Source: Sandarakinorhabdus sp. AAP62
GTDB lineage: Bacteria > Pseudomonadota > Alphaproteobacteria > Sphingomonadales > Sphingomonadaceae
Direction: 5' to 3'
Assembly (NCBI RefSeq): GCF_000331225.1
Contig: NZ_ANFY01000017.1
Coordinates: 124,001 to 188,000, forward strand
DNA: 64,000 nucleotides
Below, piece after piece: positions 39,673 to 48,649 of this stretch. The number at the start of each line of letters is the position of its first letter. The first letter of the stretch is position 1. A model generated the notes under the pieces. The model ran no database searches. It was given only the letters and a program-made list of their open reading frames with translations, and was not told the origin of the DNA. The position numbers and the translations under genes are program-made.

Positions 39673-40707
39673 ATGATTGGGAAAAGCATCGTGTCCCGCC
39701 CCTTCTGGCACGCCGATATCCACGCCGATCGCCGGCCGTTTCTTATCGGCCGCAACCGCATCAAGGCTGCCTTGAGCGCCTGGTTCGCCGATCAGGGCTT
39801 CCTGGCCGTCGAATGCGGCGCGGTGCAGATCAGCCCCGGCAATGAAACCCACCTGCATGGCTTCCCCGTCACCTGGCGGCCCGAAGGCGGCGCGGAGCAG
39901 ACGCTCTATCTCCACACCAGCCCGGAATTCGCCGCCAAGAAACTGCTTGCCGCCGGCGAAACGCAGATCGTGGATTTCGCCCGTGTCTGGCGCAATGGCG
40001 AACAGGGCCCGCTGCACGCGCCCGAGTTCACCATGGTGGAATGGTATCGCGCCCATGCAGACTGGACGGCGGTGATCGCCGATACGCTGGCGCTGGCCCG
40101 CACCGCGCAAGCCGCCGGCACGGGCCCGCTGCGCTGGAAGGGGCGTAGCTGCGACTCGATGGCCGAACCGGAAATGCTGAGCTGCGAACAGGCGTTCCGC
40201 ATCCACGCCGGCATCGATCTCGCCGCCTGCCTGAACGACCGCGACGCGCTGGCCGCCGAAGTGGCGCGCATCGGGCTCAATGTGCGCGCCGACGACACAT
40301 GGAGCGACCTGTTCAGCCGCGTCATCGTCACGATCGAACCCAAATTGGGCGACGGCCGCCTCACCTTCCTCACCCATTATCCGGTGTGCGAGGCGGCGCT
40401 GGCCCGCCCCTGCCCCACCGATCCGCGCTGGGCCGAGCGCTTCGAGGCCTATGCCTGCGGGGTGGAACTCGCCAACGGCTTCGGTGAACTCACTGACCCG
40501 GACGAACAGCAGCGCCGTTTCGAGGCCGACATGGACGAGAAGCTGCGCCTCTATGGCCGCCGCTATCCCATCGATGCGGATTTCATCGCGGCCCTTGGCG
40601 CAATGCCGCCCGCCAGCGGAGTCGCACTGGGCTTTGACCGCCTCGCCCTGCTGGCGCTTGGCGGCACTGATATCAGGCAGGTGATCTGGACGCCGTTTCC
40701 GGCCTGA
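39673..40707 (+). CDS. epmA: elongation factor P--beta-lysine ligase
   Basis: Class II lysyl-tRNA synthetase-like enzyme that attaches (beta-)lysine to EF-P rather than to tRNA. 344 residues, lacking the anticodon-binding domain of LysRS. Motif 2 is FARVWRNGEQGPLHAPEFTM then VEWY, motif 3 is GVALGFDRLALLALGG. Its partner epmB (lysine 2,3-aminomutase) is not in the window. Being next to efp supports the function. Confidence 0.93.
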   Translation: MIGKSIVSRPFWHADIHADRRPFLIGRNRIKAALSAWFADQGFLAVECGAVQISPGNETHLHGFPVTWRPEGGAEQTLYLHTSPEFAAKKLLAAGETQIVDFARVWRNGEQGPLHAPEFTMVEWYRAHADWTAVIADTLALARTAQAAGTGPLRWKGRSCDSMAEPEMLSCEQAFRIHAGIDLAACLNDRDALAAEVARIGLNVRADDTWSDLFSRVIVTIEPKLGDGRLTFLTHYPVCEAALARPCPTDPRWAERFEAYACGVELANGFGELTDPDEQQRRFEADMDEKLRLYGRRYPIDADFIAALGAMPPASGVALGFDRLALLALGGTDIRQVIWTPFPA

Positions 40708-40710
40708 GCC

Positions 40711-40835
40711 GCCCCTCTCCCGGGCAGCCCTGCGGGCGTCTCTCGACCTCTCCCCGGCGGGGAGAGGTGAAGAAACGAGTCACCTCTCCCCGCCGGGGAG
40801 AGGTCGACTCGCGCGCAGCGCGGCGCGAGAGGGGC
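40711..40835. repeat. 125-bp inverted repeat pair, REPIN-like
   Basis: The arms 40744-40770 and 40780-40806 are perfect 27-bp inverted copies with a 9-bp centre (AGAAACGAG), each itself a CCTCTCCCC-GGGGAGAGG hairpin. The outer ends GCCCCTCTC (40711-40719) and GAGAGGGGC (40827-40835) are also complementary. It is related to the DUF559-flanking and aceF repeats but with hairpins in the opposite order, and contains two GANTC sites. It lies between convergent epmA and a membrane protein gene. Confidence 0.9.
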
Positions 40836-40841
40836 CCAGCC

Positions 40842-41273
40842 TCACGCCCGCACCATCTGCCCAAAAAAACCCAGCTTCACCGCCGGCACCAGGAACAACG
40901 CCAGGAACAGCGTGTTGCTCACCGCATTCAGCGCAAAGCCCGTCATCACCGACAGCGCCGAATCCACCGCCCACCAGATGATCACCGCCCGGCTCAGCCC
41001 GCGCCACACGGCCGGATCGGCCCCACAGGCGCGAAACACGGCCAACATCGCGCAGCCCCAGCCCAGCATCACTGCACCGACCAGGCTCACCGAAATCCGC
41101 ATTCCCGGCGCATCGAAGGCGCTGGCATCCACCATGCCGCCGCTGACCAGCCAGTAGAACAGCCCTGCCCCGCCATCCAATCCCGGCACCCCGGCGCCCG
41201 AGAACAGCAGGCCGAAACCGATCGTCAGCCACACCCAGGCGTGCAGGCAATGTTCCCAGAATCCGCGTGTCAT
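40842..41273 (-). CDS. small integral membrane protein, function unknown
   Basis: 143 residues with four hydrophobic helices (WVWLTIGFGLLFSGA, ISVSLVGAVMLGWGCAMLAVF, AVIIWWAVDSALSVMTGFAL, SNTLFLALFLVPAVKLGFF). No family is recognised. The start at 41273 was chosen because GGGAG lies 8 bp before it; an ATG at 41279 sits too close. The gene begins 76 bp from the next minus-strand gene. Confidence 0.65.
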   Translation of the reverse strand: MTRGFWEHCLHAWVWLTIGFGLLFSGAGVPGLDGGAGLFYWLVSGGMVDASAFDAPGMRISVSLVGAVMLGWGCAMLAVFRACGADPAVWRGLSRAVIIWWAVDSALSVMTGFALNAVSNTLFLALFLVPAVKLGFFGQMVRA

Positions 41274-41349
41274 GACCATGTCTCCCGTTGTTGATGCGCC
41301 AAGGCTGCGCCCAACGGGGAAGCGTCGCAATTACGTGTGGCGTAGGCTT

Positions 41350-42303
41350 CTAGTCCAGCGTGGCCACCCAGTCGCTCACCACCTGGGCATAAAGCACCGG
41401 GTCCTGCATGTGCATCATGTGCCCCATGGCGGGAAAGGATTGGCATTCGTAACGCTGGCCGGTGCCGCGGATCAGTTCGCCAACGCGGTCTGCCTGTTCA
41501 TCCGAGAGCGCGCCCACGAACAGGCCACTTTCCGTGTCGATGCCGCGATAATGATGGGTCATCAGCACCGGCACCTTCACCTGCGCCAGCATCCGCGCGT
41601 GATCGCAACCGGCGAACAGCGTGCCATCAAGCGTGCGGCGCGCCCATTCGGGATCATATTCCTTCAGCATCTGCGTTGGTGTCGCCGGATCATAGGGTCG
41701 CGCGGCCAGCACGGCCGGCATGGTGGTCTTCACCTCGCGCACGAAGCCCGGCCAGTCGCCGATCGACCATTGATCGCCCAGATATTTGGCAAAGGCGCCG
41801 AAGATCAGCGACACCGCGCTGCCATGCAGATTGTGGCCACGGCTGGGGCGAACTTCCGCGCCAAACAGCGGCGGGTCTTCATACAGCGCCGCCCTGATCA
41901 GCCCAGGTGGCGCAAAAGCCGACAGCCAGGCCGACTGCACCCCGCCCGATGACAGCCCACAGACGATCACGGGCCGCCCGATCACGATCTGCACGAAGCG
42001 CACCAGATCATTGCCCATATTGTCGATCGTGTAGCGCCCCGGCGTGCGTGATGACCGCCCCTGCCCGCGCAGATCCACGGCATACAGGCGGAAGCGATCC
42101 TCCAGCAGCCGCATCGCCGGCTCATAGCCCCACCAGCTTTCCGTCTGCCCCGGCACCAGCAGCAGTGCGGGCGCGTCCTCCGGCCCGGCCATGGCGTAAT
42201 TCATCCTGGTCTCGCCCAGATCGACGAGATGTTCGGGATAGAAGTGCGGCACGAACACGTCGTTCGGAAACTGCGGGTCGCCATAGTGGATCATGATCTG
42301 CAT
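41350..42303 (-). CDS. alpha/beta hydrolase
   Basis: 317 residues with the hydrolase fold: oxyanion region LLLVPGQTESWWGYEPAM, strand DLRGQGRSSRTPGRY, nucleophile elbow CGLSSGGVQSAW (Ser in GLSSGG), and C-terminal His in AMGHMMHMQDP. The substrate is unknown. ATG 42303 follows AGGGGG; the longer frame overlaps the divergent gene. No signal peptide. Confidence 0.88.
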   Translation of the reverse strand: MQIMIHYGDPQFPNDVFVPHFYPEHLVDLGETRMNYAMAGPEDAPALLLVPGQTESWWGYEPAMRLLEDRFRLYAVDLRGQGRSSRTPGRYTIDNMGNDLVRFVQIVIGRPVIVCGLSSGGVQSAWLSAFAPPGLIRAALYEDPPLFGAEVRPSRGHNLHGSAVSLIFGAFAKYLGDQWSIGDWPGFVREVKTTMPAVLAARPYDPATPTQMLKEYDPEWARRTLDGTLFAGCDHARMLAQVKVPVLMTHHYRGIDTESGLFVGALSDEQADRVGELIRGTGQRYECQSFPAMGHMMHMQDPVLYAQVVSDWVATLD

Positions 42304-42477
42304 CGCCCCCTGGTCATCGCGCGCTCCCCCAGCGGCGCAAGCGCAGCTTAGCATGGCGCGCAGCGCAGGTCGCGCGATCTTGGATACCGTGGCTGAATGG
42401 CAGCCGAGGCGGATTGATGATTGACAATGAAGGCGTTGGCCATAGGCTTTCGGCCAGCACATGGGAGGGGGGAAGCC

Positions 42478-42975
42478 ATGGTCTCGAAACTGTTCCGCGA
42501 ATGCCTGATGGATGTCTACATCGCCGAACATGGGGGTGAGGCGGCCTTTGAAGTGATGCTCTCCCACGCCGAAGATGACGAGCAGCGCTATATCTTCGGC
42601 ACGCTTCTGCAGGCAGAAACCGAAGGCAAGGCGCTGATGCGGCCGCTGATTTCCCGCCTGGGTCTGCCGCTGCTCGATCCTGGCAACACCCGCGCCGAAA
42701 CCGCAGCGGCAGTGGCAGCATTCAAGGAGCTGCCGTGGCGGGAACGCTTTGTGCTGCTGGGCGAGTCCGTCCGCACCACCTATCTGCCGCGCTATGAGGA
42801 ACTGGCCACACTGGTTTCAGCCGATGAAGATGCGCAAGCCGCCAAGATCGCGCAATTCATGGGCGATCACGAGCGCGCCCTGCTGGCGCTGGCGCACAAT
42901 GTCGTCGCCGGCGTTGCCGATCCGGCAGCGCCCGTGGCCGCCATCCTGCACTTCCCGCTGATGCACCCGATGTGA
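42478..42975 (+). CDS. helical hypothetical protein
   Basis: 165 residues, almost wholly predicted helical, with acidic and histidine residues spaced along the helices (AEDDEQRYIFGTLLQAETEGKAL, ESVRTTYLPRYEELATL, MGDHERALLALAHN). That would suit a ferritin-like bundle but no proven motif is seen. The start at 42478 follows GGGAGGGGGG, whereas the earlier ATG at 42421 has no such site. Followed by a terminator hairpin. Confidence 0.6.
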   Translation: MVSKLFRECLMDVYIAEHGGEAAFEVMLSHAEDDEQRYIFGTLLQAETEGKALMRPLISRLGLPLLDPGNTRAETAAAVAAFKELPWRERFVLLGESVRTTYLPRYEELATLVSADEDAQAAKIAQFMGDHERALLALAHNVVAGVADPAAPVAAILHFPLMHPM

Positions 42976-42976
42976 A

Positions 42977-43000
42977 CGCCGGGCTACGCAAAGCCCGGCG
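42977..43000. terminator. hairpin between convergent genes
   Basis: CGCCGGGCT (42977-42985) and AGCCCGGCG (42992-43000) enclose ACGCAA. It sits between the helical hypothetical gene and the frameshifted NHL gene and can serve both strands, though without a U-tract. Confidence 0.55.
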
Positions 43001-43005
43001 CGCAA

Positions 43006-44093
43006 TCAAGGCCGCAAGGTCAGCTTCTGCAAACGCCAGTTGAGCAGCTCGGCGACATAGAGGCTGTTTTCCGTCGGGCAGGCCATGGCGTGGATCCAGC
43101 CAAACTGCTTCAACTGCTTGCCCGAACCGCCCAGCCAGCCCTGCACCTTCCCGTCCAGCGTCAGCTTGTAGATTCGCCCCGGCCAGGCATCGGCGACAAA
43201 CAGGGTCTGGTCGCCGCCCTTGCCCGGCGGGGTGATGCACAGCGCCCAGGGCGAACCCGGCATCATCGTCTTGACCGGCGCCGCATCCGGGCCAGCGGCC
43301 GGCACCACCGGGCGGTTGCCGATCGCCACCGGCGCATCGGCCGGCGACGGCACGTTGATCTGCATGATCCGCAGCAGCTTGCCGTTGGTGTCAAATACCT
43401 GGATGCGCCGATTGCCGCGATCGGCAACATAGACCTGATCGCGCGCATCAACCGCAATCGAATGCAGCGTGTTGAATTCGCCCGGTGCGCTGCCGGGGCT
43501 GCCCCATGAGCCCAGCCAGCGGCCATCCGGCGCCACCTTGGCGACGCGCGAATTGATGTAGCCATCGCTGATATAGGTGTTGCCCTGGCTGTCCCACGCC
43601 ATGTCGGTCACTTCCCGGAACGTCCGTCCACCGCCGGCAGCGGCGGTTTCGGATGCTCCAAAGGCCGCGCATTCTCGTCGCTGGCTTCCGGCTTGCGGCC
43701 AAACACCATCGCCACGCGGCCGGCGGGCGTGAACTTCACCACCATGTTGGAGCCCTTGTCGGCCACCCAGATATTGCCGGCTGGATCGACGCGCACGCCA
43801 TGCGCATAGGACCAGGCATAGAGATGCCGGCCAATCTCGCGAACAAAGCTGCCCTTGGCATCGAATTCCAGCAACTGGGCCGCCGCCGCGGCATAGGCCG
43901 GGCCGGTGGTGTCGCCGCGCTGATACACATAGATCTGGCCAACCTTGCCCAACGCCACGCCGGCGATTTCGCCCAGATGCATGTCGGCCGGCGGGTTCAA
44001 CGCGTCGACGGCGTCGAAGCGGATTTCCGGCACCTCCTGCGCCGCACTCGCCGACGCCAGCAGCCCTGCCCACAGACCAATTGCGCGCCGCAT
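43006..44093 (-). pseudogene. exported NHL-repeat beta-propeller protein, frameshifted
   Basis: The 5' part (44093 to about 43620) starts with a signal (MRRAIGLWAGLLASASAAQE) and reads NHL-type blades, then stops at 43608 after KPPLPAVDGRSGK. The same propeller continues in another frame from FREVTDMAWDSQGNTYISDGYI to the end at 43006 (WRLQKLTLRP). One lost base in the stretch around 43613-43624 would join them. Either the gene is recently broken or the assembly has a 1-bp error. The intact protein would be about 360 residues, of the peptidylglycine-lyase-like 6-bladed type. Confidence 0.8.
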
Positions 44094-44247
44094 CGCGAGT
44101 CTCCCCCTTGTTGTTTGGCGAAGCCTATCGGCTTTGGGCCCGACAAGGTAGCTGATTGGGTCGAGAGGCCGATGCGCGTGTCCACATCATCGCGGCCCTT
44201 ACCTCCTACATCATTGCGCGCCCGCGCTGCTCTGGCATCATGCCGGC

Positions 44248-45039
44248 ATGGCGACCCGTCCCGACAGCTGTGATCCTGGCCCCTTCGGCACTGCGTTGAA
44301 AGCCGCCCGCAACAGCCGGCGGGTCAGCCAACTCATCCTGTCGCTCGATGCCGGGGTGAGCGCGCGACATCTGTCGTTCCTCGAATCCGGGCGGGCGATG
44401 CCAAGCCGGGACATGGTGATGAACCTGGCCGAAGCCCTTGCCTTGCCGCTGTCCGCCCGCAATCATCTCTTGAATGCCGCCGGCTTTGCCTCGGCCTATC
44501 CGGCATCGCCCTTGAGTTCGGAGGCGATCGCGCCATTCCGGGCGATCCTGAAAACGATGATGGACAATCACGCGCCCTTCCCGGCGCTGCTCTGTGATCG
44601 GCACTGGAACGTGCTGGAAGCCAGCCCATCCGCTGCCGCCATGCTGAGCCCGTTTCTGGAAGGCTGGTCCGGGCCGCCCAATGTGTTCCGCCTCACCGCC
44701 TGCCACCCCAAGGCCCCGGAATTCATCGCCAATCTGCCCGAGGTGCTGCACGAAAGCCTGGAGCGGCTGGCGCTGGAGCAAGGCCTGGCCGGGGATGATC
44801 CGGTGCTGGCCGATCTGATCGCCGTCACCCGCGCAGCCGCAGCCCGGCATCCCTATCGGCCGGCGTCCCGCACCCGCTCGCCGGTGCTGCCCGTCAGTTA
44901 TCGCGGGATCGGCGGGTTGATGAGCTTTCTGTCTGTCGTGGCCCAGTGCGGGACGAGCGAGGACGTGACAGTGCGCGATCTGCGGCTGGAACTGCTGTTT
45001 CCGGCGGATGATGCAACGCGGGCGGCCTTTCACCCCTAG
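44248..45039 (+). CDS. MmyB-type helix-turn-helix regulator
   Basis: 263 residues. The N-terminal XRE domain (VSQLILSLDAGVSARHLSFL then ESGRAMPSRDMVMNLA) is followed by the MmyB ligand-binding-like domain (LLCDRHWNVLEASPSAAAML and beyond). Such regulators usually control an adjacent dehydrogenase or hydrolase. Here the oxidoreductase gene at 45044 is convergent, ending only 4 bp from this gene's end, so joint regulation cannot be read from position alone. Confidence 0.9.
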   Translation: MATRPDSCDPGPFGTALKAARNSRRVSQLILSLDAGVSARHLSFLESGRAMPSRDMVMNLAEALALPLSARNHLLNAAGFASAYPASPLSSEAIAPFRAILKTMMDNHAPFPALLCDRHWNVLEASPSAAAMLSPFLEGWSGPPNVFRLTACHPKAPEFIANLPEVLHESLERLALEQGLAGDDPVLADLIAVTRAAAARHPYRPASRTRSPVLPVSYRGIGGLMSFLSVVAQCGTSEDVTVRDLRLELLFPADDATRAAFHP

Positions 45040-45043
45040 CCCG

Positions 45044-46024
45044 TCACGCCGGCGAAAGCCCGGTTGACGAGATGCGGATCACGCACTTGCCCTCGATGCG
45101 CCCTTCTCCCATCGCCGCAAACGCCGAACGGACGTCGGAAAGCGGCACCTCAAGTCCGATATGCGGCTTCATGTGCACGGCCCGCGCATCAATCTCGCGC
45201 ATGTGGCGCACCCCGGCGGCCGGGTCTTGCCGGCCCTGTTCGCCCGCCCGCACGCCGATCAGGGCGATTTCCTTCAGCAACAGGCGGTTCAAAGGCACGC
45301 TCTCCCCGCGTCCGCCAACAAAGCCGATGATGGCATAACGCCCGCCGCGCCTGAGGCACTTCACCAGTGGCATCACCAGCGGCCCGGCAATCGGATCGAA
45401 CACCAGATCAATATCCCGCACCGGTATCTGCGGGTGCTCGCGATCGATCAGATATGTCTCGTGCGCGCCGGCTTCGCGCGCCAGCTGCAGCCGGGCTTCC
45501 GACGATGCCACCGCCACCACCTGCGCACCCATGTGCGCGGCCAGTTGCACCGCCGCCCGGCCCATGCCGCCGCCAGCGCCCGTCACCAGCACGCGTTCCC
45601 CGGCTTGCAGCCGCCCGCGCTCCACCAGCCCGACCCAGGCGGTGAGCGCACCCACGGTGAAGGCGGCGGCTTCGGCCATCGTCAGGCCCTGGGGCACCGG
45701 CCGCAGGCCCCGCGCCGGCACGGTGATGCGCTGTGCCATCAGGCCGTTGCGGGCGCCCAGCATCACCGCCTGGCCCAGCATGGCTTCCGCGCCCGGCCCG
45801 GCCGCAATCACGGTGCCGGTGCCTTCGGTGCCGGGGATGAAGGGCAGCTCCGGTTTGAACTGATAGCCGCCTTGCAGCATCAGATAATCGGGAAAGTTCA
45901 GGCTGGCATGGCTCACCGCCACCAGCACCTCACCTGGTCCCGGTGCGGGCGGTTCGGGCCATTCCTCATGAAGCGCCAGGCCCGACAGATCGGGGGACAG
46001 GGTGGAGCAAACGGCAGCACGCAT
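45044..46024 (-). CDS. quinone oxidoreductase-like MDR dehydrogenase
   Basis: 326 residues of the zinc-independent medium-chain dehydrogenase family. The N-terminal GroES-like domain has ASLNFPDYLMLQGGYQFKPE, and the nucleotide-binding site is VLVTGAGGGMGRAAVQLAAHMG. It could reduce quinones or enoyl thioesters (crotonyl-CoA reductase-like members exist). It is the last gene of a CoA-transferase - crotonase - oxidoreductase operon, 17 bp after the crotonase gene. Confidence 0.88.
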   Translation of the reverse strand: MRAAVCSTLSPDLSGLALHEEWPEPPAPGPGEVLVAVSHASLNFPDYLMLQGGYQFKPELPFIPGTEGTGTVIAAGPGAEAMLGQAVMLGARNGLMAQRITVPARGLRPVPQGLTMAEAAAFTVGALTAWVGLVERGRLQAGERVLVTGAGGGMGRAAVQLAAHMGAQVVAVASSEARLQLAREAGAHETYLIDREHPQIPVRDIDLVFDPIAGPLVMPLVKCLRRGGRYAIIGFVGGRGESVPLNRLLLKEIALIGVRAGEQGRQDPAAGVRHMREIDARAVHMKPHIGLEVPLSDVRSAFAAMGEGRIEGKCVIRISSTGLSPA

Positions 46025-46041
46025 GGGTCAGGCCCCGGTCC

Positions 46042-46800
46042 TCAAGCAATGAACTGCGGCGGGCGTCGTTCCATGAAGGCGGCAGCGCCCTCGGCGAAAT
46101 CGGCGCCCGAAAACGCGGCGGCAAAGACGGCCAGGGTTTCGCCATCATCGGCGCTCTGCCCGTCCAGCACACGACGCACGAAATCCTTGGCCGCCCTGGT
46201 GCTGTGGCGGGAGGCGGCAACGATCGCATCCTTGATGCAGGAAGGCCCGCCGGCCAGCAGCTCGACGAGGCCGATCCGATAGGCCTCATCGGCATCGATC
46301 AGCGCCGCTGAAAACAGCAATCGCTTGGCCTGACCTGGCCCGATCAGATCCACCAGCAGCTTCACATCGTGCAGGGGATAGACAATGCCCAGCTTGCCCG
46401 GCGTGATGCCAAAGCGGGCCGAATGGGTCGCGATCCTGATGTCGCACGCCAGCGCGAGGCCACAGCCGCCGCCGACGGCATCGCCCTCCACCCAGGCGAT
46501 GGTGGGCAGCGCAAAGCGGGTCAATTCATGCTGCGCGCGGTTGATGGCTGCCTGGTTCGCCGCCAGCCAGTCGCGATCATGGCTGTTGGCCAACAGCTCG
46601 GCAATATCGGCACCGGCGCAGAACGCGCCGCCCGGCTGCGCCGCCTGCACCACCAGCAGGCGCAGTTCCGGCCGTTGCGCGGCTTGCGCCAACAGGCCTG
46701 GCACCATTTCCCACATCGCCAGCGTGAGGGCGTTGCGCTTGTCGGCCCGGTCGATCAGCAGCCGGGTGATCGGTCCGTCATGTTCCAATCGCAACGTCAT
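46042..46800 (-). CDS. crotonase-fold protein lacking both hydratase glutamates
   Basis: 252 residues with the crotonase oxyanion region GGAFCAGADIAELL and GDAVGGGCGLALACDIRIAT. The usual catalytic glutamates (GGGxE and PExxLG) are replaced: GGGCGLA and ITPGKLGIVYP. It is therefore unlikely to be an ordinary enoyl-CoA hydratase and may act as isomerase, lyase or hydrolase. ATG 46800 overlaps the CoA transferase stop (ATGA). Substrate unknown. Confidence 0.85.
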   Translation of the reverse strand: MTLRLEHDGPITRLLIDRADKRNALTLAMWEMVPGLLAQAAQRPELRLLVVQAAQPGGAFCAGADIAELLANSHDRDWLAANQAAINRAQHELTRFALPTIAWVEGDAVGGGCGLALACDIRIATHSARFGITPGKLGIVYPLHDVKLLVDLIGPGQAKRLLFSAALIDADEAYRIGLVELLAGGPSCIKDAIVAASRHSTRAAKDFVRRVLDGQSADDGETLAVFAAAFSGADFAEGAAAFMERRPPQFIA

Positions 46801-47873
46801 GCCCTGTCCCCTCCCAGCTCCGGCACCGGTCCGGGTGCCCATGCCTGCCCGGCAAAGCGGATCGCCGGGGCGATATGGTGGCCCCTGATCAGGCCACGTT
46901 CTGCCACGTTCGGCTGGGCCAGCGCTTCGACAAAGTCCAGCACCGGCGCGTAGGCGACGTCAAGTTCGGACATGAAGCCATCCCACGCATCGCGGCTGCG
47001 GGTACGGAATGTCTCGCGCAAAAAGGCGATCAGCGGCGCCTGGGCCGGGCCGGCATCGGCCTCGGCCAGCGCGATGAGATCGGGCCGACCCAGCGCGGTG
47101 AGCAGGCTGCGGGCGAACTTGATCTCGCGTCCGCCCAGCACGACGTGGCGGCCATCGGCCGTTTCATACACATTATAGAAGGCCGCGCCGCCCAGCGATC
47201 GCTGGTTGCTGGAATTCGGGCTTGGTCCGCCCGCCAGCGCACTGCCGGCGATGTGCGCAGTCCAGGGCAACAGACTGTCGAACATGGCGATATCGAGATA
47301 GTCGCCCTGCCCGGTCTGTTCGCGACCGATCAGCGCCATCAGGATGCCGGCCAGCCCGGTCAGCCCGGCGGCGACATCGGCCGCCGGCACACCGGGCACG
47401 GCGGGCGTGCCATCCGGGCCATCATTCACGCACAACACGCCGGCCAGCGCCTGTACCGCCATGTCGTGCGCCGGATGATGGGCCAGCGTGCCCTGCTGGC
47501 CAAAGGCCGAGATGGAACAATAGACGATGCGCGGGTTGAGCGCGCGCACGGCTTCCCAGTCAAACCCCAGGCGAGCCATCACGCCGGGGCGAAAGCCTTC
47601 GATGAACACATCGCTGCGCTGGATCAGTTCAGTCAGCGCCGCCTTGCCGGCTTCGCTTTTCAGATCGAGCACCACGCTGGTCTTGCCGCGATTGAGATTG
47701 GCAAACCAGATGCTGTGGCCATCGGCAAAGGGGCCCTGGCTGCGCGCCGGATCGCCGGCCGCAGGCTCCACCTTGATCACCTCGGCACCCTGATCGGCCA
47801 TCATCAGGCTGAGCATCGGACCAGGCAGGAACTGGCTGAGATCAACCACCCTGATGCCCGACAACTTGCCCAT
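46797..47873 (-). CDS. family III CoA transferase (CaiB/BaiF)
   Basis: 358 residues starting MGKLSGIRVVDLSQFLPGPM, with the family signature through VIKVEPAAGDPAR and the catalytic aspartate in DYLDIAMFDSLLPW. It moves CoA between organic acids or acts as racemase-like (alpha-methylacyl-CoA racemase is a relative). It is first in the operon with the crotonase and oxidoreductase genes. Confidence 0.92.
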   Translation of the reverse strand: MGKLSGIRVVDLSQFLPGPMLSLMMADQGAEVIKVEPAAGDPARSQGPFADGHSIWFANLNRGKTSVVLDLKSEAGKAALTELIQRSDVFIEGFRPGVMARLGFDWEAVRALNPRIVYCSISAFGQQGTLAHHPAHDMAVQALAGVLCVNDGPDGTPAVPGVPAADVAAGLTGLAGILMALIGREQTGQGDYLDIAMFDSLLPWTAHIAGSALAGGPSPNSSNQRSLGGAAFYNVYETADGRHVVLGGREIKFARSLLTALGRPDLIALAEADAGPAQAPLIAFLRETFRTRSRDAWDGFMSELDVAYAPVLDFVEALAQPNVAERGLIRGHHIAPAIRFAGQAWAPGPVPELGGDRA

Positions 47874-48474
47874 GTCCGCCGCCTCCGCTCCAACCTCGCC
47901 CGCACCAAGTCAGCCGGCCGACAGCAAGTCAACGCTGCCAATAGTGCGGAGGGGGTGGCGGGCCGCAGCCAGCGGCAGCGATCCGCAGGCGATTGCGCGC
48001 GCCGCACGCTTTTCACGTTTTCATCACGAAATTACGACGCCCAGTGAGCGCGCGCACCATAGGTTTGATCAGGCAAGGGGTTGATGGCGAGTCGGCCCCA
48101 GCCTGCCTTGAAAATGGCGCGTGCCCGCGTCCTTTCGAGGCAGAAGATGCAGCGAATGGCAGCGAGGTGGCGACCCTCACCTGTGCCGCCTTCCTGCATC
48201 AGGCATGCAGCCGGTTCCGGCGTGTGCAGCGCAATTTGCCGGCCAATACCGCGGCGGTTGCTGGCGGTTGGCGGGGAAAGCAAGATGCGCCGCGCAATTC
48301 CATTGCCGGGCCGGGCTGAAGCCGGACCAGTCGGGGCCTCAGTTCCGCCAGCCCGAATTGACCCTTCGGGCCGCCGAACTGGGGCCTCGCCCTCCAAAGC
48401 GCACTGGGCGCGCATGGGCATCACACGATCAGATTGGTCAGGCCGGACCGCCGCGCCGCTGTCGCCCTGTCGGG
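47874..48474. other. 600-bp intergenic stretch without a supported gene
   Basis: Lies between the CoA transferase start and tRNA-Gln. Several open frames cross it on both strands, but none has a convincing start site, domain or composition, and one runs through the tRNA. A regulatory RNA or degraded gene cannot be ruled out. Confidence 0.5.
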
Positions 48475-48549
48475 TGGCTGGGGCGCCAGGATTCGAACCT
48501 GGGAATGCCGGTACCAAAAACCGGTGCCTTACCGCTTGGCGACGCCCCA
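48475..48549 (-). tRNA. tRNA-Gln (anticodon TTG)
   Basis: On the minus strand TGGGGCG pairs with CGCCCCA, followed by G and encoded CCA. The anticodon stem CCGGT/ACCGG encloses loop TTTTGGT, anticodon TTG. T-arm GGTTCGAATCC. 75 nt. Confidence 0.96.
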
Positions 48550-48649
48550 ACAGCCGGCCGTGGCCAGCAAGGGCTGCCGGTTAGGCAATCCGCGTGCGTT
48601 TGCCAAGCCCCAAGTTGATTTGACAGGCGCAGCCGCGCGCACCAGCATC

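Noticed and set aside
48032-48550. Minus-strand frame of 172 codons through tRNA-Gln
   Set aside because: Runs across the tRNA and has no recognisable feature.
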